Part shown: piece by piece, positions 19,155-27,172 of the stretch
Layout of the letters: the number at the start of each line of letters is the position of its first letter
Position numbering within the stretch: position 1 is the first letter of the stretch
IMG/VR virus record: IMGVR_UViG_3300042349_000541
Coordinates: 30,773-94,772 of that record
From: a virus
DNA length: 64,000 bases
Strand: one strand, 5' to 3'
Position numbers and translations under genes: made by a program
The notes under the pieces: model-generated
What the model saw: the letters and a program-made list of their open reading frames with translations, nothing else
The model's database searches: none
What the model was told of the DNA's origin: nothing

Positions 19155-19774
19155 AATGTAGCCTTATATTTATTAAATGCTTGCGGCGTGTATATATCGT
19201 CTGCAAGCCCGTGAGATACAGCTTCTTGTGCCGATAACCACCAGTCGATTTTCGAAGAAACTTTCTGTTTGATGTATTTTTTTATCAACGAGTCTTTTTG
19301 ATCCTTAAATTGTTCTGACTTTCTGAAAGATTGGACAAATATATTGTAAAAATTATTTATTACTGATTGGTGAAAATCCATATATGATTTAACAACTTTT
19401 TGGTTGTCCTCAATAGAAGCATATCCTTCATGTAATAACCAAGAACAGTTCGGCATAGTAAGTATATAGCCTTTATTTAATACGGCTTGAGGTATAATGG
19501 TTCCCATAGATGCTGAAAGTCCGTATGTAATAAAAATAAAATTACATGGAGAGCTTTTGATTGCATCATACATAGCCATGCCTGAATTTATATCTCCGCC
19601 ATTGCTTAACTGATGTATTATTATTGGATCTTTTTTCTTTTCTAGAATTCGCAATCCTTTAAGAAAATTCTTAGCGACTTCATGATCAACAAAGTCATTA
19701 AATAAATAGATATCTCTTTTTTCTATATTTATATCTATATCGATATCATCAATTATCTGGTTTTTTGCGGCCAT
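19151..19774 (-). CDS. ClpP-like serine protease
   Basis: 207 aa. The ClpP fold is indicated by HQLSNGGDINSGMAMYDAI, the nucleophile motif GLSASMG (S89) and HEGY with H115. ClpP-like proteins often serve as prohead proteases in phages. Here a separate protease-scaffold is present, so it may have another role, such as host protein turnover or processing of virion proteins. Overlaps the HNH gene by 26 bases. Confidence 0.8.
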   Translation of the reverse strand: MAAKNQIIDDIDIDINIEKRDIYLFNDFVDHEVAKNFLKGLRILEKKKDPIIIHQLSNGGDINSGMAMYDAIKSSPCNFIFITYGLSASMGTIIPQAVLNKGYILTMPNCSWLLHEGYASIEDNQKVVKSYMDFHQSVINNFYNIFVQSFRKSEQFKDQKDSLIKKYIKQKVSSKIDWWLSAQEAVSHGLADDIYTPQAFNKYKATL

Positions 19775-20036
19775 TTTTAATTATCTCTAAAAAATGATAA
19801 GCGTAAGAACTTTCTTTGTTTTTGATTGATTTGTGACATTTTTTACAAAGGCAAATTAAATTATTCTCATCGAATCTTAAACCCGGAGAGTCGGACCATC
19901 TAAAAATATGATGTATTTCTATTCCGCTTGCCCTTTTCTTTTTTTTGCAAAGCTGGCAAGTGTGATTATCTCTTTCTCTAACTCGCCTATTTAAGTCCAG
20001 ATCTCTGTCTCTAGTAATTTTTCGGGGATTTGTCAT
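19749..20036 (-). CDS. HNH endonuclease
   Basis: 95 aa. Zinc/HNH features: CQLC (27-30), IHHI with H42/H43, N59 in ENNLICLC, and CKKCH near 64-68. HNH nucleases next to terminase genes often assist packaging cleavage; free-standing ones can also be homing enzymes. Overlaps both neighbours by 26 bases, suggesting a fixed operon gene rather than a recent insertion. Confidence 0.85.
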   Translation of the reverse strand: MTNPRKITRDRDLDLNRRVRERDNHTCQLCKKKKRASGIEIHHIFRWSDSPGLRFDENNLICLCKKCHKSIKNKESSYAYHFLEIIKNGRKKPDN

Positions 20037-21111
20037 GTTCTACCATCTCCCTAACTATATCATCTATTGTTCGAGAAGGTTTCCATCCCAGCTCTCTCTG
20101 TACTAGAGACGAATCGCCATGAAGATAATCTACTTCCGATGGTCTTTTTAATGATTCATCTAATTTAATATAGCTTGCGTAATCCTCGATACCGGCATAT
20201 TTAAATGCTTTTACTAAAAAGTCTAATACGGATATAGAAGTCCCGGTAGAAATTACATAATCTTTATTTTTTCCTTCTGTAAACATTTTATATATGCACT
20301 GCATGTAATCTTCTGCGTGCCCCCAATCTCTAAATGCACAAAGATTTCCGAGTCTCAGTTTGGGAAACTTCGTCTCGGAATCTATAGAAGAAAAAATATC
20401 AGTATCATTAAATTCAACAGACTTACACTGTCCAACCGGAGACCGTAAGAATTCCCCGATCCACTTTGTAATTTTACGTGTTACGAATTTTTCTCCACGC
20501 CTCGGGCTTTCCATGTTAAAAAATATAGCTGAACAAACATTCATGCCGTAAGATTCTCTATAGTTACGGACTAAATGATGACCGGCCAATTTAGCAATTG
20601 CATACGGGCTTTGTGGAACCATAGGGGTGTTTTCGTCTTGATATTTTACTTCGTATTCAAACTCGGGTTCTTTACCGCTAAAGTCTCTAGCGGGAATCAT
20701 TCTTGTGCTGTAGTTCTTGCCAAACATTTCGCTGGATGAAAATTGCACAAGTTTAATATTCTTATCTGTTGTTCGTATGGCTTCTAGAATATTAAGTACC
20801 CCGAGTGCAGTAGCATTCCATGTAAATGCAGGCTGATCAAAAGATGTTGCTACGTGAGATTGTGCTGCGGCATTTGCAATGTATGCGGGCCTTACTTTAT
20901 TAACTATGTCAGTTACGGAAAAAGAATCTGTAATATCTCCTTCCACGAGGCTAAAATTAGTATTAGCCAGACAGGTTGTAAGTCTACTTACATTTGAATT
21001 GCTGGTACGTCTTGCAATTCCGTAGACCTTATAGCCTTCTTTTAGAAATATCTCCGAAAGATAAGATCCTGCTTGGCCCGTAACGCCCGATATCAATACA
21101 TTTTTATTCAT
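20011..21111 (-). CDS. gmd: GDP-mannose 4,6-dehydratase-like SDR enzyme
   Basis: 366 aa extended short-chain dehydrogenase. NAD(P)-binding GVTGQAGSYL (9-18), catalytic region SSSEMFG (125-131), and YxxxK (Y170, K174) in SPYAIAK, with RRTSNSNVSRL and the ESPRRGEKFVTRK segment characteristic of Gmd. Gmd converts GDP-mannose to GDP-4-keto-6-deoxymannose, first step to GDP-fucose or rhamnose. An internal acidic insertion around residues 143-160 (FSGKEPEFEYEVKY) is unusual. It may modify host surface sugars or virion glycans. Confidence 0.85.
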   Translation of the reverse strand: MNKNVLISGVTGQAGSYLSEIFLKEGYKVYGIARRTSNSNVSRLTTCLANTNFSLVEGDITDSFSVTDIVNKVRPAYIANAAAQSHVATSFDQPAFTWNATALGVLNILEAIRTTDKNIKLVQFSSSEMFGKNYSTRMIPARDFSGKEPEFEYEVKYQDENTPMVPQSPYAIAKLAGHHLVRNYRESYGMNVCSAIFFNMESPRRGEKFVTRKITKWIGEFLRSPVGQCKSVEFNDTDIFSSIDSETKFPKLRLGNLCAFRDWGHAEDYMQCIYKMFTEGKNKDYVISTGTSISVLDFLVKAFKYAGIEDYASYIKLDESLKRPSEVDYLHGDSSLVQRELGWKPSRTIDDIVREMVEHDKSPKNY

Positions 21112-21903
21112 TTAAATAGTCTCCGAATTTAATAACGGTTTATCAACAATTCCGTTATTATAAACAATTTCCTGTGATAATCTATTATATTCTTCTTCCA
21201 TTGCAAGCCTGTATTTTTCTATTTCTATACCGGCTTCTTTTCTGAAATCCTTGTCTTCAATAAGGGCCGACACAAATTCGGTCCAAGTTTTTTTTGTATC
21301 TTCTATATTTTTAACACGCTGGTCCCGAGTACCTTTAATATCCTTTAATGCCGAAGCCTTACGGCTCATTAAATCCCGATACTCGTCCGACATGCTCTTG
21401 AGGGATATTTGAAGTGCCGAAATTTGTCTTTCGTTTAAGCTTATAAAATTAACATCCCATCCGGACTTGTCGCCCTGTTTTGCCATAGATATATCATATT
21501 CTAACTCCTCTATTTTTCTGCGGGAATCACCCTGAGATTTTAGAATTCTTTCGCATAAAACTTCGAGCTTGCATATATCTAATATCTGCATTTCTTCTGT
21601 GTGAAAAACATCGTCCTTAAACTGGGCATACATTTTTCTGTAATGATAATCCAGTAGTTTTAGTTCTTCGTCCGTAAACTGTTTCTGTAGGTGCCCGTAG
21701 AATGGCCTGCCCCTCAACTGATACTTTGCCTCAAGATCTACCTTCTGTACGGAAGTTACTCCAATGTTGTTGTGGACGTAATCCGCTATAACCGCAGTAC
21801 GTCTATTAAGTGCCGAGGCAATTTCTTCTATTGTCATTTTGTCCTTTTGGGACACTATGAAATTAATTTCTTCCGATGTAAGCTTACCTGTTTTTTTCGA
21901 CAT
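21112..21903 (-). CDS. Probable small terminase subunit
   Basis: 263 aa. N-terminal helix-turn-helix-like part (TIEEIASALNRRTAVIADYV) suited to DNA binding, followed by long helical/coiled segments. Located upstream of the large terminase in the packaging operon, so a terminase small subunit is most likely, but other DNA-binding roles are possible. Confidence 0.55.
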   Translation of the reverse strand: MSKKTGKLTSEEINFIVSQKDKMTIEEIASALNRRTAVIADYVHNNIGVTSVQKVDLEAKYQLRGRPFYGHLQKQFTDEELKLLDYHYRKMYAQFKDDVFHTEEMQILDICKLEVLCERILKSQGDSRRKIEELEYDISMAKQGDKSGWDVNFISLNERQISALQISLKSMSDEYRDLMSRKASALKDIKGTRDQRVKNIEDTKKTWTEFVSALIEDKDFRKEAGIEIEKYRLAMEEEYNRLSQEIVYNNGIVDKPLLNSETI

Positions 21904-22351
21904 ATTCTTTGAGTATATTCATTATTTTTGTTTTGGCCGAGGCACTAATCTTTACGCCAGAACGTAGTTTTAAATAGGCTTTTCTATATTCTGCCGGTAT
22001 TATATCATCTAATTCATTCCAGTTAAACATGTTATTATATTCAACTTTTTTTATATCGAACGTGAGAGGTTCCGGTTGCACCAGATTTTTCTTGCACTCC
22101 TGAGCCTTTGTTATATCTTTATTGCCGTTAGGTCTAAAGTATTTGTCCCGTTTGAAAGTTTTTAAGCGGTTAGATATGTGTGTGGATACAAAATTCTCGA
22201 AGGGTCTTTTGCCATCCCATCTCTTATGTGCATCCATGCCCATAAGTATCGCCTCTTGTATTAAGTCCTCGGCGGTGTAATGGGCGAATTTGTACTTAGG
22301 AGCTATTGCTTTCGCAACTTTTATTATTAGGTCTATTTGTTCTTGTGACAT
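21884..22351 (-). CDS. Sigma-70-family-like factor (region 2)
   Basis: 155 aa. The first ~75 residues match sigma region 2: HYTAEDLIQEAILMGMDAHK, then RPFENFVSTHISNRLK with core-binding helix features. The C-terminus is short and basic and could be a minimal region 4. It heads the late operon, so it may direct host RNA polymerase to the late genes; this is an inference. Confidence 0.65.
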   Translation of the reverse strand: MSQEQIDLIIKVAKAIAPKYKFAHYTAEDLIQEAILMGMDAHKRWDGKRPFENFVSTHISNRLKTFKRDKYFRPNGNKDITKAQECKKNLVQPEPLTFDIKKVEYNNMFNWNELDDIIPAEYRKAYLKLRSGVKISASAKTKIMNILKEYVEKNR

Positions 22352-22683
22352 AGTATATTATTATAGCTTCTGTAGAAGTAGATTGCGGGAGTCCTTGTAA
22401 CTCCGGTGTGCCTGTAGGCATTTAAAAATGGAGAATGCTCACTCCTTGTAAGTCGGGTGATTCATGTTTGGGATAAGGGGAAGATTGTGCGTAGACCACC
22501 CTCGATTTTATGAGGATATAAAGTAGTTTTCATTATGGCAGAAAATCCCCCCTAGTGGGGGGTATGTAAAAATTTTTCAAAAAAGAGTGAATATAGGCTT
22601 GCAATCTGTCGATGTATATGGTAAGTTCTTTGTGTCGGCTTGGGGGTTCCAAGCGGCAAAGGCTCCTTTTCTAAGGAACTTGA
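22352..22683. other. Intergenic control region between late and early genes
   Basis: Divergent region between the minus-strand late operon and plus-strand cassette genes. It holds an imperfect direct repeat (CTCCTTGTAACTCCGGTG near 22393 and CTCCTTGTAAGTCGGGTG near 22443), a CCCCCC-TAGT-GGGGGG hairpin (22546-22561) that is a likely terminator, and a weak promoter (TTGCAA 22599, TAAGTT 22622) for the first cassette gene. It is the likely early/late switch point. Confidence 0.5.
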
Positions 22684-22928
22684 TGATGGCAAGTTTGGTC
22701 GTTGTTACAAAAGTTTGGATTGAAGCAGAGGATCTCGTGCTGGCTACTTTAGCATTAAATGGATGCGGTACGAAAATGCTGAAAGACACTCATCCTTACG
22801 ACATGTACTGCTTCGAGAAGAAAATCGGTTTTAATATCACCGAATTAAATCGGTTATATAAGAATTTTCCGCGAACCATCGTGGCATATCCAGACGGAGA
22901 TGATTTTATTAGGAATCCGTTGGTATAG
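22684..22928 (+). CDS. Small early protein, unknown
   Basis: 81 aa from the ATG at 22684, chosen because AAGGAA lies seven bases upstream and the leader resembles that of the next cassette gene (shared GTTCCAAGC). A longer frame from 22587 lacks a ribosome site. Sequence MMASLVVVTKVWIEAEDLV has a short hydrophobic start. No family recognised. Confidence 0.6.
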
Positions 22929-22972
22929 CATTCAGTCAGCAAAAAGAAAAAAGTCGGTTCATCTGTAGGGGC

Positions 22973-23044
22973 GGGCCGACTTTGTCGGTCTCGGCGTGTA
23001 AGTCTAAAGTATCTATTGCATTGTGCCGATATATATAGTACGAT
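22973..23044 (+). promoter_or_regulatory. Dyad R1 plus promoter
   Basis: Dyad at 22973-22993 (GGCCGAC-TTT-GTCGGTC type), then TTGCAT (23016) and TACGAT (23039). It controls the small lipoprotein gene. An upstream GTCGGTTC half-site at 22953 can pair with GGGCCGAC as an alternative hairpin. Confidence 0.6.
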
Positions 23045-23098
23045 GTTAGTAGTCCGGTAGTTCCGGAAGTTAGTTTCTCGTCAGAAAGGATTCTGATC

Positions 23099-23230
23099 AT
23101 GCGATTGGTTATGTTGCTAGTGTTAGTATCGATTACAGGATGCCATGCAGTAGAAAAGGTAGCTCTCAAGGCTATACCTAAGGATCATGGACGATACGAA
23201 TTCGCGTTAGAGTTTACGCCTAAGCGATAA
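23099..23230 (+). CDS. Tiny predicted lipoprotein
   Basis: 43 aa. MRLVMLLVLVSITGC: a Sec signal with the lipobox SITGC cleaved before Cys15, leaving a 29-residue mature peptide. Ribosome site AGAAAGGA is in place. Small phage lipoproteins in other systems block superinfection at the envelope; that role here is an inference. Confidence 0.7.
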   Translation: MRLVMLLVLVSITGCHAVEKVALKAIPKDHGRYEFALEFTPKR

Positions 23231-23270
23231 TAGTTAACAATCGATAAAAGGTCGGTCTATCCGGGAGGGT

Positions 23271-23341
23271 GGGCCGACTTTGTCGGTCTCGTGACGAAAT
23301 GTTGTAGTTACTATTGCATTATGTCGATAATATGATAGACT
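23271..23341 (+). promoter_or_regulatory. Dyad R2 plus promoter
   Basis: Dyad at 23271-23291, then TTGCAT (23314) and TAGACT (23336). The -35/spacer (TTGCATTATGTCGAT) closely matches those of R1 and of the first gene, a sub-class of cassette promoter. Confidence 0.6.
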
Positions 23342-23400
23342 GGTTTGTGTTGGGTTTGGGAGTTCCAAGCCAACAAAAGTTTTTCGAAAGGGTTTGAACT

Positions 23401-23730
23401 ATGTCGGCTACTTACAGTGAATTCGTAGGAATGGCATCGCTCGCGAACACGCTCGCAAAGATGGTTGCTACACTTGAGGCTGAACAGATTGTCGAAGCAT
23501 TCTTGATTTCACAGAATGTTGCAAACTGCATCGCCTACGATTTTGCAGACAACGGCGTTGAGCTTCATAACAAAATGAAGTGGGTCTTTTCTGAGCTATC
23601 GAATGCAACGGTTTTCGACCCGGCAATCTGGAATACAATCGTTGATAACGAGATGATTGATGCATGTTCCAAGGTGGTAGAAAAGCATCGGCAGAAGCAT
23701 GAGATGAACAGGCTTATGGAAATTCTGTAG
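23401..23730 (+). CDS. Small early protein, unknown
   Basis: 109 aa, acidic, helical (LANTLAKMVATLEAEQIVEA), no membrane segment. Preceded by AAGGG ribosome site and cassette R2. A strong terminator follows at 23746-23776, so it is a single-gene unit. Confidence 0.7.
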   Translation: MSATYSEFVGMASLANTLAKMVATLEAEQIVEAFLISQNVANCIAYDFADNGVELHNKMKWVFSELSNATVFDPAIWNTIVDNEMIDACSKVVEKHRQKHEMNRLMEIL

Positions 23731-23745
23731 TAACGAAAACGAATT

Positions 23746-23776
23746 CCGGCCCCGCTTTTGCGGGGTCGGTTTTTTT
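23746..23776 (+). terminator. Intrinsic terminator
   Basis: CCGGCCCCGC-TTTT-GCGGGGTCGG, 10 bp, followed by seven T. Confidence 0.92.
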
Positions 23777-23803
23777 ACGCCTTGATATTGATAGCGTGAG
23801 AAT

Positions 23804-23876
23804 AGGCCGACATTGTCGGTCTCGTCCTTGAGTCAAAGTGTAAAGAATTGACAAACTATTTAAGGTGTGGTATAAT
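23804..23876 (+). promoter_or_regulatory. Dyad R3 plus promoter
   Basis: Dyad at 23804-23824 (central CAT), TTGACA 23848, 17-bp spacer, TATAAT 23871. Two more GGTATAAT sequences follow at 23898 and 23916. No clear gene of more than 30 codons lies in this cassette; it may make a small RNA or a 30-residue peptide (23931-24023). Confidence 0.65.
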
Positions 23877-23976
23877 AGACGGATCATAGGTAATGTAGGT
23901 ATAATCGTTAGAATAGGTATAATCGTTAAGATGAGTAAGATTATTAAGTTGGTTATGGTTGGCGGGTCGGTGAGAA

Positions 23977-24047
23977 GGGCCGACTTTGTCGGTCTCGTCA
24001 TGAATGTTGCTCTTTTTTGTTGACATATAGCTAAATAGTGCTATTAT
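23977..24047 (+). promoter_or_regulatory. Dyad R4 plus promoter
   Basis: Dyad at 23977-23997, TTGACA 24020, 16-bp spacer, TATTAT 24042. It drives the gene at 24096. Confidence 0.7.
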
Positions 24048-24095
24048 GTTTATATCGGTTCGAGTGTTTTACAGTGTTTTTTTTAAGGGTGTATT

Positions 24096-24341
24096 ATGAT
24101 GAATGCAATTGATAGACTTCGCGATGAGAACCGCAGGATTAGGTTTCTTAAGCCTAACAATGTTATAAGCATAAAAGGCAGAGAAGGACTGTTTTTTGTC
24201 GAGTGCGTTTTTGGAATGCCGGGTCTTAATGATTCTGTTAAGGTCAGAGAGGTTTACCCGGAAGATTATTCCGATCTGCCATCAACTGAGAGTTTTGAGG
24301 TGTCGATATTTGATATCGAAAAAATCGTGGACAGAAATTAA
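24096..24341 (+). CDS. Small early protein, unknown
   Basis: 81 aa, mixed charge (MMNAIDRLRDENRRIRFLK...), beta-rich middle. AAGGGTG ribosome site. Single-gene cassette between R4 and a terminator. Confidence 0.75.
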   Translation: MMNAIDRLRDENRRIRFLKPNNVISIKGREGLFFVECVFGMPGLNDSVKVREVYPEDYSDLPSTESFEVSIFDIEKIVDRN

Positions 24342-24361
24342 CTCAAGAGCATTTGAGATTG

Positions 24362-24384
24362 CCCCGCTTCGGCGGGGTTTTTTT
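24362..24384 (+). terminator. Intrinsic terminator
   Basis: CCCCGC-TTCG-GCGGGG then seven T. Confidence 0.93.
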
Positions 24385-24413
24385 ATAAGCTTTAAAATGT
24401 AATAGATTGGAAA

Positions 24414-24473
24414 GGGCCGACTTTGTCGGTCTCGTCCCAAAATGCTTGACATTTGATTTAAATATGCTCTAAT
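24414..24473 (+). promoter_or_regulatory. Dyad R5 plus promoter
   Basis: Dyad at 24414-24434, TTGACA 24446, 16-bp spacer, TCTAAT 24468. The dyad-to-promoter distance is 11 bp shorter than in R4, R6 and R7. Confidence 0.7.
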
Positions 24474-24532
24474 GGTTTTATCGCTGATCAACGTGATCGG
24501 CAAACAAGGGTTTTAGTTTAAGGGTTACAGTT

Positions 24533-24961
24533 ATGAAAATGTCGCAAGTGTTGGCAATTCCTCATCAAATCATCGATTCGGTTACACCTGAATCTTTTGC
24601 AAAAGAAACCGGAGCTTGCCTAGTAATAGGCAAAAGACTGATCAGGGATTCCACCGTGGGATCGGGATTCGCAGAAACCGAAAAAATCATGCCGGTTCTG
24701 TCACTGATTCCAAAGCAGAAAAAACGGAAGCAAACCGAATCTTCGGTCAAATTTGATACGACAGCAGAACGGCGGATCATTGACGGCGATTCCGAAAGAG
24801 CAAAACGAATCGAACGATACCGAACGATGGCCGAACAGGGACCAATCGAAGATAAGTTCGAAGAAAATGAGCGTGAATTGATGAAGAAACAAATTACTTT
24901 CTGCGATCTGGCTCTCAAGGCCGGATGGATGCAGGAAGATGAATTCGAAGACGACGAATAA
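24533..24961 (+). CDS. Early protein, paralogue of 25155 product
   Basis: 142 aa, Lys/Glu-rich, soluble. The segment HQIIDSVTPESFAKETG aligns with HAILGSVTVESFAIDC of the next cassette protein, and both have a following Lys-rich KKRKQ/KKAKP stretch and a helical C-terminus, so the two are paralogues. Function unknown. Confidence 0.75.
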   Translation: MKMSQVLAIPHQIIDSVTPESFAKETGACLVIGKRLIRDSTVGSGFAETEKIMPVLSLIPKQKKRKQTESSVKFDTTAERRIIDGDSERAKRIERYRTMAEQGPIEDKFEENERELMKKQITFCDLALKAGWMQEDEFEDDE

Positions 24962-24978
24962 TCAGTAGGTTCGAATCG

Positions 24979-25001
24979 CCCCCCGAAAGGGGGGTTTTTT
25001 T
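24979..25001 (+). terminator. Intrinsic terminator
   Basis: CCCCCC-GAAA-GGGGGG then seven T; a stable GNRA-loop hairpin. Confidence 0.95.
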
Positions 25002-25031
25002 ATGGAAAGAAAAAATATCCCTCGGGAGAAT

Positions 25032-25102
25032 GGGCCGACATTGTCGGTCTCGTCGCGATCTGAATACTTTTCTGTTGACTTTAAAAATTGATATGGTAAG
25101 AT
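25032..25102 (+). promoter_or_regulatory. Dyad R6 plus promoter
   Basis: Dyad at 25032-25052, TTGACT 25075, 16-bp spacer, TAAGAT 25097. It follows the terminator at 24979, so the dyad is not itself the terminator. Confidence 0.7.
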
Positions 25103-25154
25103 GTATTTGTGGTCGGAAAGTTTCCGATACGAAAAACCTTTTTTGGAGTTAGTT

Positions 25155-25505
25155 ATGAGAGCTAGTGAATTGTTGGCCCGCGAACATGCTATTCTAGGTA
25201 GTGTCACCGTTGAATCATTCGCAATTGATTGCAAAATCGGCATTGTCACAGGAACGGTCAATATCGATGGTCAAGAATTTGAGAAAACCACAACGGCAAT
25301 CTCAATCATTCGTCCAAAGCGTAAAAAAGCGAAGCCGGTTGATACTTCCAAAGCAATCAAGGCCCGTAACATTGGAATTTATCAGTCGCAAGCTGATAAT
25401 GCTGAGGAACTACCGTTTGTCGGCGGGCAAATCGATGAAATGGCTCAGCTTGGAGCGTACATGACGTTCCTGAATGCGATGCTTGCGGGCGTTCATGGGA
25501 ACTAG
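25155..25505 (+). CDS. Early protein, paralogue of 24533 product
   Basis: 116 aa from ATG 25155, chosen by GGAG seven bases upstream; an ATG at 25101 falls inside the promoter. Contains SVTVESFAIDCKIGIVTG and IIRPKRKKAKPVD. Paralogous to the previous cassette protein. Function unknown. Confidence 0.75.
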   Translation: MRASELLAREHAILGSVTVESFAIDCKIGIVTGTVNIDGQEFEKTTTAISIIRPKRKKAKPVDTSKAIKARNIGIYQSQADNAEELPFVGGQIDEMAQLGAYMTFLNAMLAGVHGN

Positions 25506-25522
25506 ACCTTGGTTGATTGAGA

Positions 25523-25548
25523 CCCCCCGAAAGGGGGGTTATTTTTTT
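25523..25548 (+). terminator. Intrinsic terminator
   Basis: CCCCCC-GAAA-GGGGGG then TTATTTTTTT. Confidence 0.93.
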
Positions 25549-25575
25549 GGAGTATATTTTTGCTTACGTGCGAAT

Positions 25576-25646
25576 GGGCCGACTTTGTCGGTCTCGTTGG
25601 GAATGTTTGATCAATTGCTTGACATTGGATTTTTATATGGTAGAAT
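25576..25646 (+). promoter_or_regulatory. Dyad R7 plus promoter
   Basis: Dyad at 25576-25596, TTGACA 25619, 16-bp spacer, TAGAAT 25641. Confidence 0.7.
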
Positions 25647-25700
25647 GATTACGTTGTCGGCGAGTGACTGACAGCAAGAAACCTTTTTGGAGTTAGTGCT

Positions 25701-25955
25701 ATGAAGTATTACCGAGTACAGGTAAACGGCGGATCTTGGGTTAATTGTACAACGCTTTCAAGCGTAAAGCAGGTAATCAAAGGGGCGAATCAAATCGCCA
25801 TAGTTGAAAGAATCATCATCGACAAAGGAGATGAAAAAACTGGAATCGTCATCACAAAAACACTGACTCAGTTGAAAAAAGATTCTTGGTTTTCGGAGAC
25901 TCGTAAAGACGATGTCAAGTTCATGCAAAGGGTCATGAAAGCCCGCATCAAATAA
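25701..25955 (+). CDS. Small basic early protein, unknown
   Basis: 84 aa, basic, with a beta-rich N-terminus (MKYYRVQVNGGSWVNCTTL) and helical C-terminus. GGAG ribosome site. Single-gene cassette closed by a terminator. Confidence 0.75.
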   Translation: MKYYRVQVNGGSWVNCTTLSSVKQVIKGANQIAIVERIIIDKGDEKTGIVITKTLTQLKKDSWFSETRKDDVKFMQRVMKARIK

Positions 25956-25980
25956 TCCAAAAAGGTGCTCGAAAGAGCGT

Positions 25981-26004
25981 CCCCCCGAAAGGGGGGATTT
26001 TTTT
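25981..26004 (+). terminator. Intrinsic terminator
   Basis: CCCCCC-GAAA-GGGGGG then ATTTTTTT. Confidence 0.94.
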
Positions 26005-26033
26005 GTGTCCATTCTGCGTAGAAATGCTGGAAT

Positions 26034-26128
26034 AGGCCGACTTTGTCGGCCTCGCGTGTGTCAAGTAAAATCTTTATATTTTTTTTCTTTCTATAATCGC
26101 TTGACATGCGAAAATCTCAGTGTATAAT
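26034..26128 (+). promoter_or_regulatory. Dyad R8 plus promoter (long class)
   Basis: Dyad at 26034-26054, then TGTCAAGT, an A/T tract, TTGACA 26101, 16-bp spacer, TATAAT 26123. First of the 95-bp spacing class, with TGTCAAG facing CTTGACA. Confidence 0.75.
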
Positions 26129-26166
26129 GTATGCATCGCCCCAAGGAACTCTCAAGGAGAAAAGTC

Positions 26167-26424
26167 ATGGCAAATGATTTAAGCGATTTCGATACTCAAT
26201 TGCAAGTTGAGGATACTGAGGAATATCAAGATTTCTTGGATTCTCAGGAATCGGCACAGCAACACCAAATCGACGGCGACAATGCACTGACGACCATCAT
26301 TGAGGATATTCAGTATCTTCAACGTAGGATCAACAAGTTCCAAGAAGAATTCGGAACGTCGTCGGCTATGCAAGGTGCTGTAGCGGCTCTCACAACGATC
26401 AAAAGCAAAATCGCTGAGCGATAG
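26167..26424 (+). CDS. Small acidic coiled-coil early protein
   Basis: 85 aa from ATG 26167 (AAGGAG upstream). Acidic, Gln-rich, with a heptad-like helix IEDIQYLQRRINKFQEEFG. No family recognised. Confidence 0.75.
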   Translation: MANDLSDFDTQLQVEDTEEYQDFLDSQESAQQHQIDGDNALTTIIEDIQYLQRRINKFQEEFGTSSAMQGAVAALTTIKSKIAER

Positions 26425-26545
26425 AAAGGTTTAAAGGTTTAAATAGTGCTAAAAGCTAGACCACCGCCCTAACGGGTGTATTTTTAAAGTCTTTTAGAAT
26501 AAGATTGCAGACGAATCGGCTTACCCCCAAGGACATGTTGCGGGT

Positions 26546-26640
26546 GGGCCGACTTCGTCGGCCTCGATCATGTCAAGTGAAATGTTTATATTTTTATTTT
26601 TAGTGCAAATGCTTGACATAGCGATTTAATCATGTATAAT
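26546..26640 (+). promoter_or_regulatory. Dyad R9 plus promoter
   Basis: Perfect dyad GGCCGAC-TTC-GTCGGCC in 26546-26566, TGTCAAGTGAAAT, A/T tract, TTGACA 26613, 16-bp spacer, TATAAT 26635. Confidence 0.78.
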
Positions 26641-26677
26641 ATATGCATGACAAGTTGATAACTTTCGGGAGTGAATC

Positions 26678-27016
26678 GTGGACAAGTTTACTGAGTCTTA
26701 TATCGGAACTGCTTTGTGGTCATCTACCGATTCTTCGGATCATCCATTGGATTGCAATTATGACACCGACGACATTTCGCCGGAATGCATGAAGCAAATG
26801 ATTGAAGATTGCAAGGCATTTCAGGAGACTGCTGGCGATATGATCGTCGGGAATGAAGAACGTGCAGGACACGACTTCTGGCTCACACGTAACGGTCACG
26901 GTGCCGGATTTTGGGATGGTGATTGGATTCAGCACGGAGACAAGCTCACGGGGATTTCCAAAGCATACGGATCAGTAGATTTGTATGTTGGCGACGACGG
27001 TAAGATTTATTGCTAG
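26678..27016 (+). CDS. Conserved phage protein of unknown function
   Basis: 112 aa, start GTG 26678 after GGGAG. Contains HDFWLTRNGHGAGFWDGDW and YGSVDLYVGDDGKIY, features I recognise from a protein family found in many unrelated phages. Acidic and soluble. No biochemical role known to me. Confidence 0.8.
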   Translation: MDKFTESYIGTALWSSTDSSDHPLDCNYDTDDISPECMKQMIEDCKAFQETAGDMIVGNEERAGHDFWLTRNGHGAGFWDGDWIQHGDKLTGISKAYGSVDLYVGDDGKIYC

Positions 27017-27037
27017 CTATGGCAGACGAGGTCGGCT

Positions 27038-27132
27038 GGGCCGACTTCGTCGGCCTCGTCAATGTCAACTGAAATAATAAAATATATTTTGTTGGCATGA
27101 ATGCTTGACATAGCCGAAAGCCAGTGTATAAT
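27038..27132 (+). promoter_or_regulatory. Dyad R10 plus promoter
   Basis: Dyad at 27038-27058 preceded by GTCGGC (27031), so three alternating half-sites are present. TGTCAACTGAAAT, TTGACA 27105, 16-bp spacer, TATAAT 27127. Confidence 0.78.
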
Positions 27133-27172
27133 TGATGCATAACGCCAAACAACTCTTTTGAAAGGTAGAATT

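Noticed and set aside
22577-26107. Minus-strand frames opposite the cassette genes
   Set aside because: They are shadows of plus-strand genes; no minus-strand ribosome sites or promoters with -10 boxes were found.
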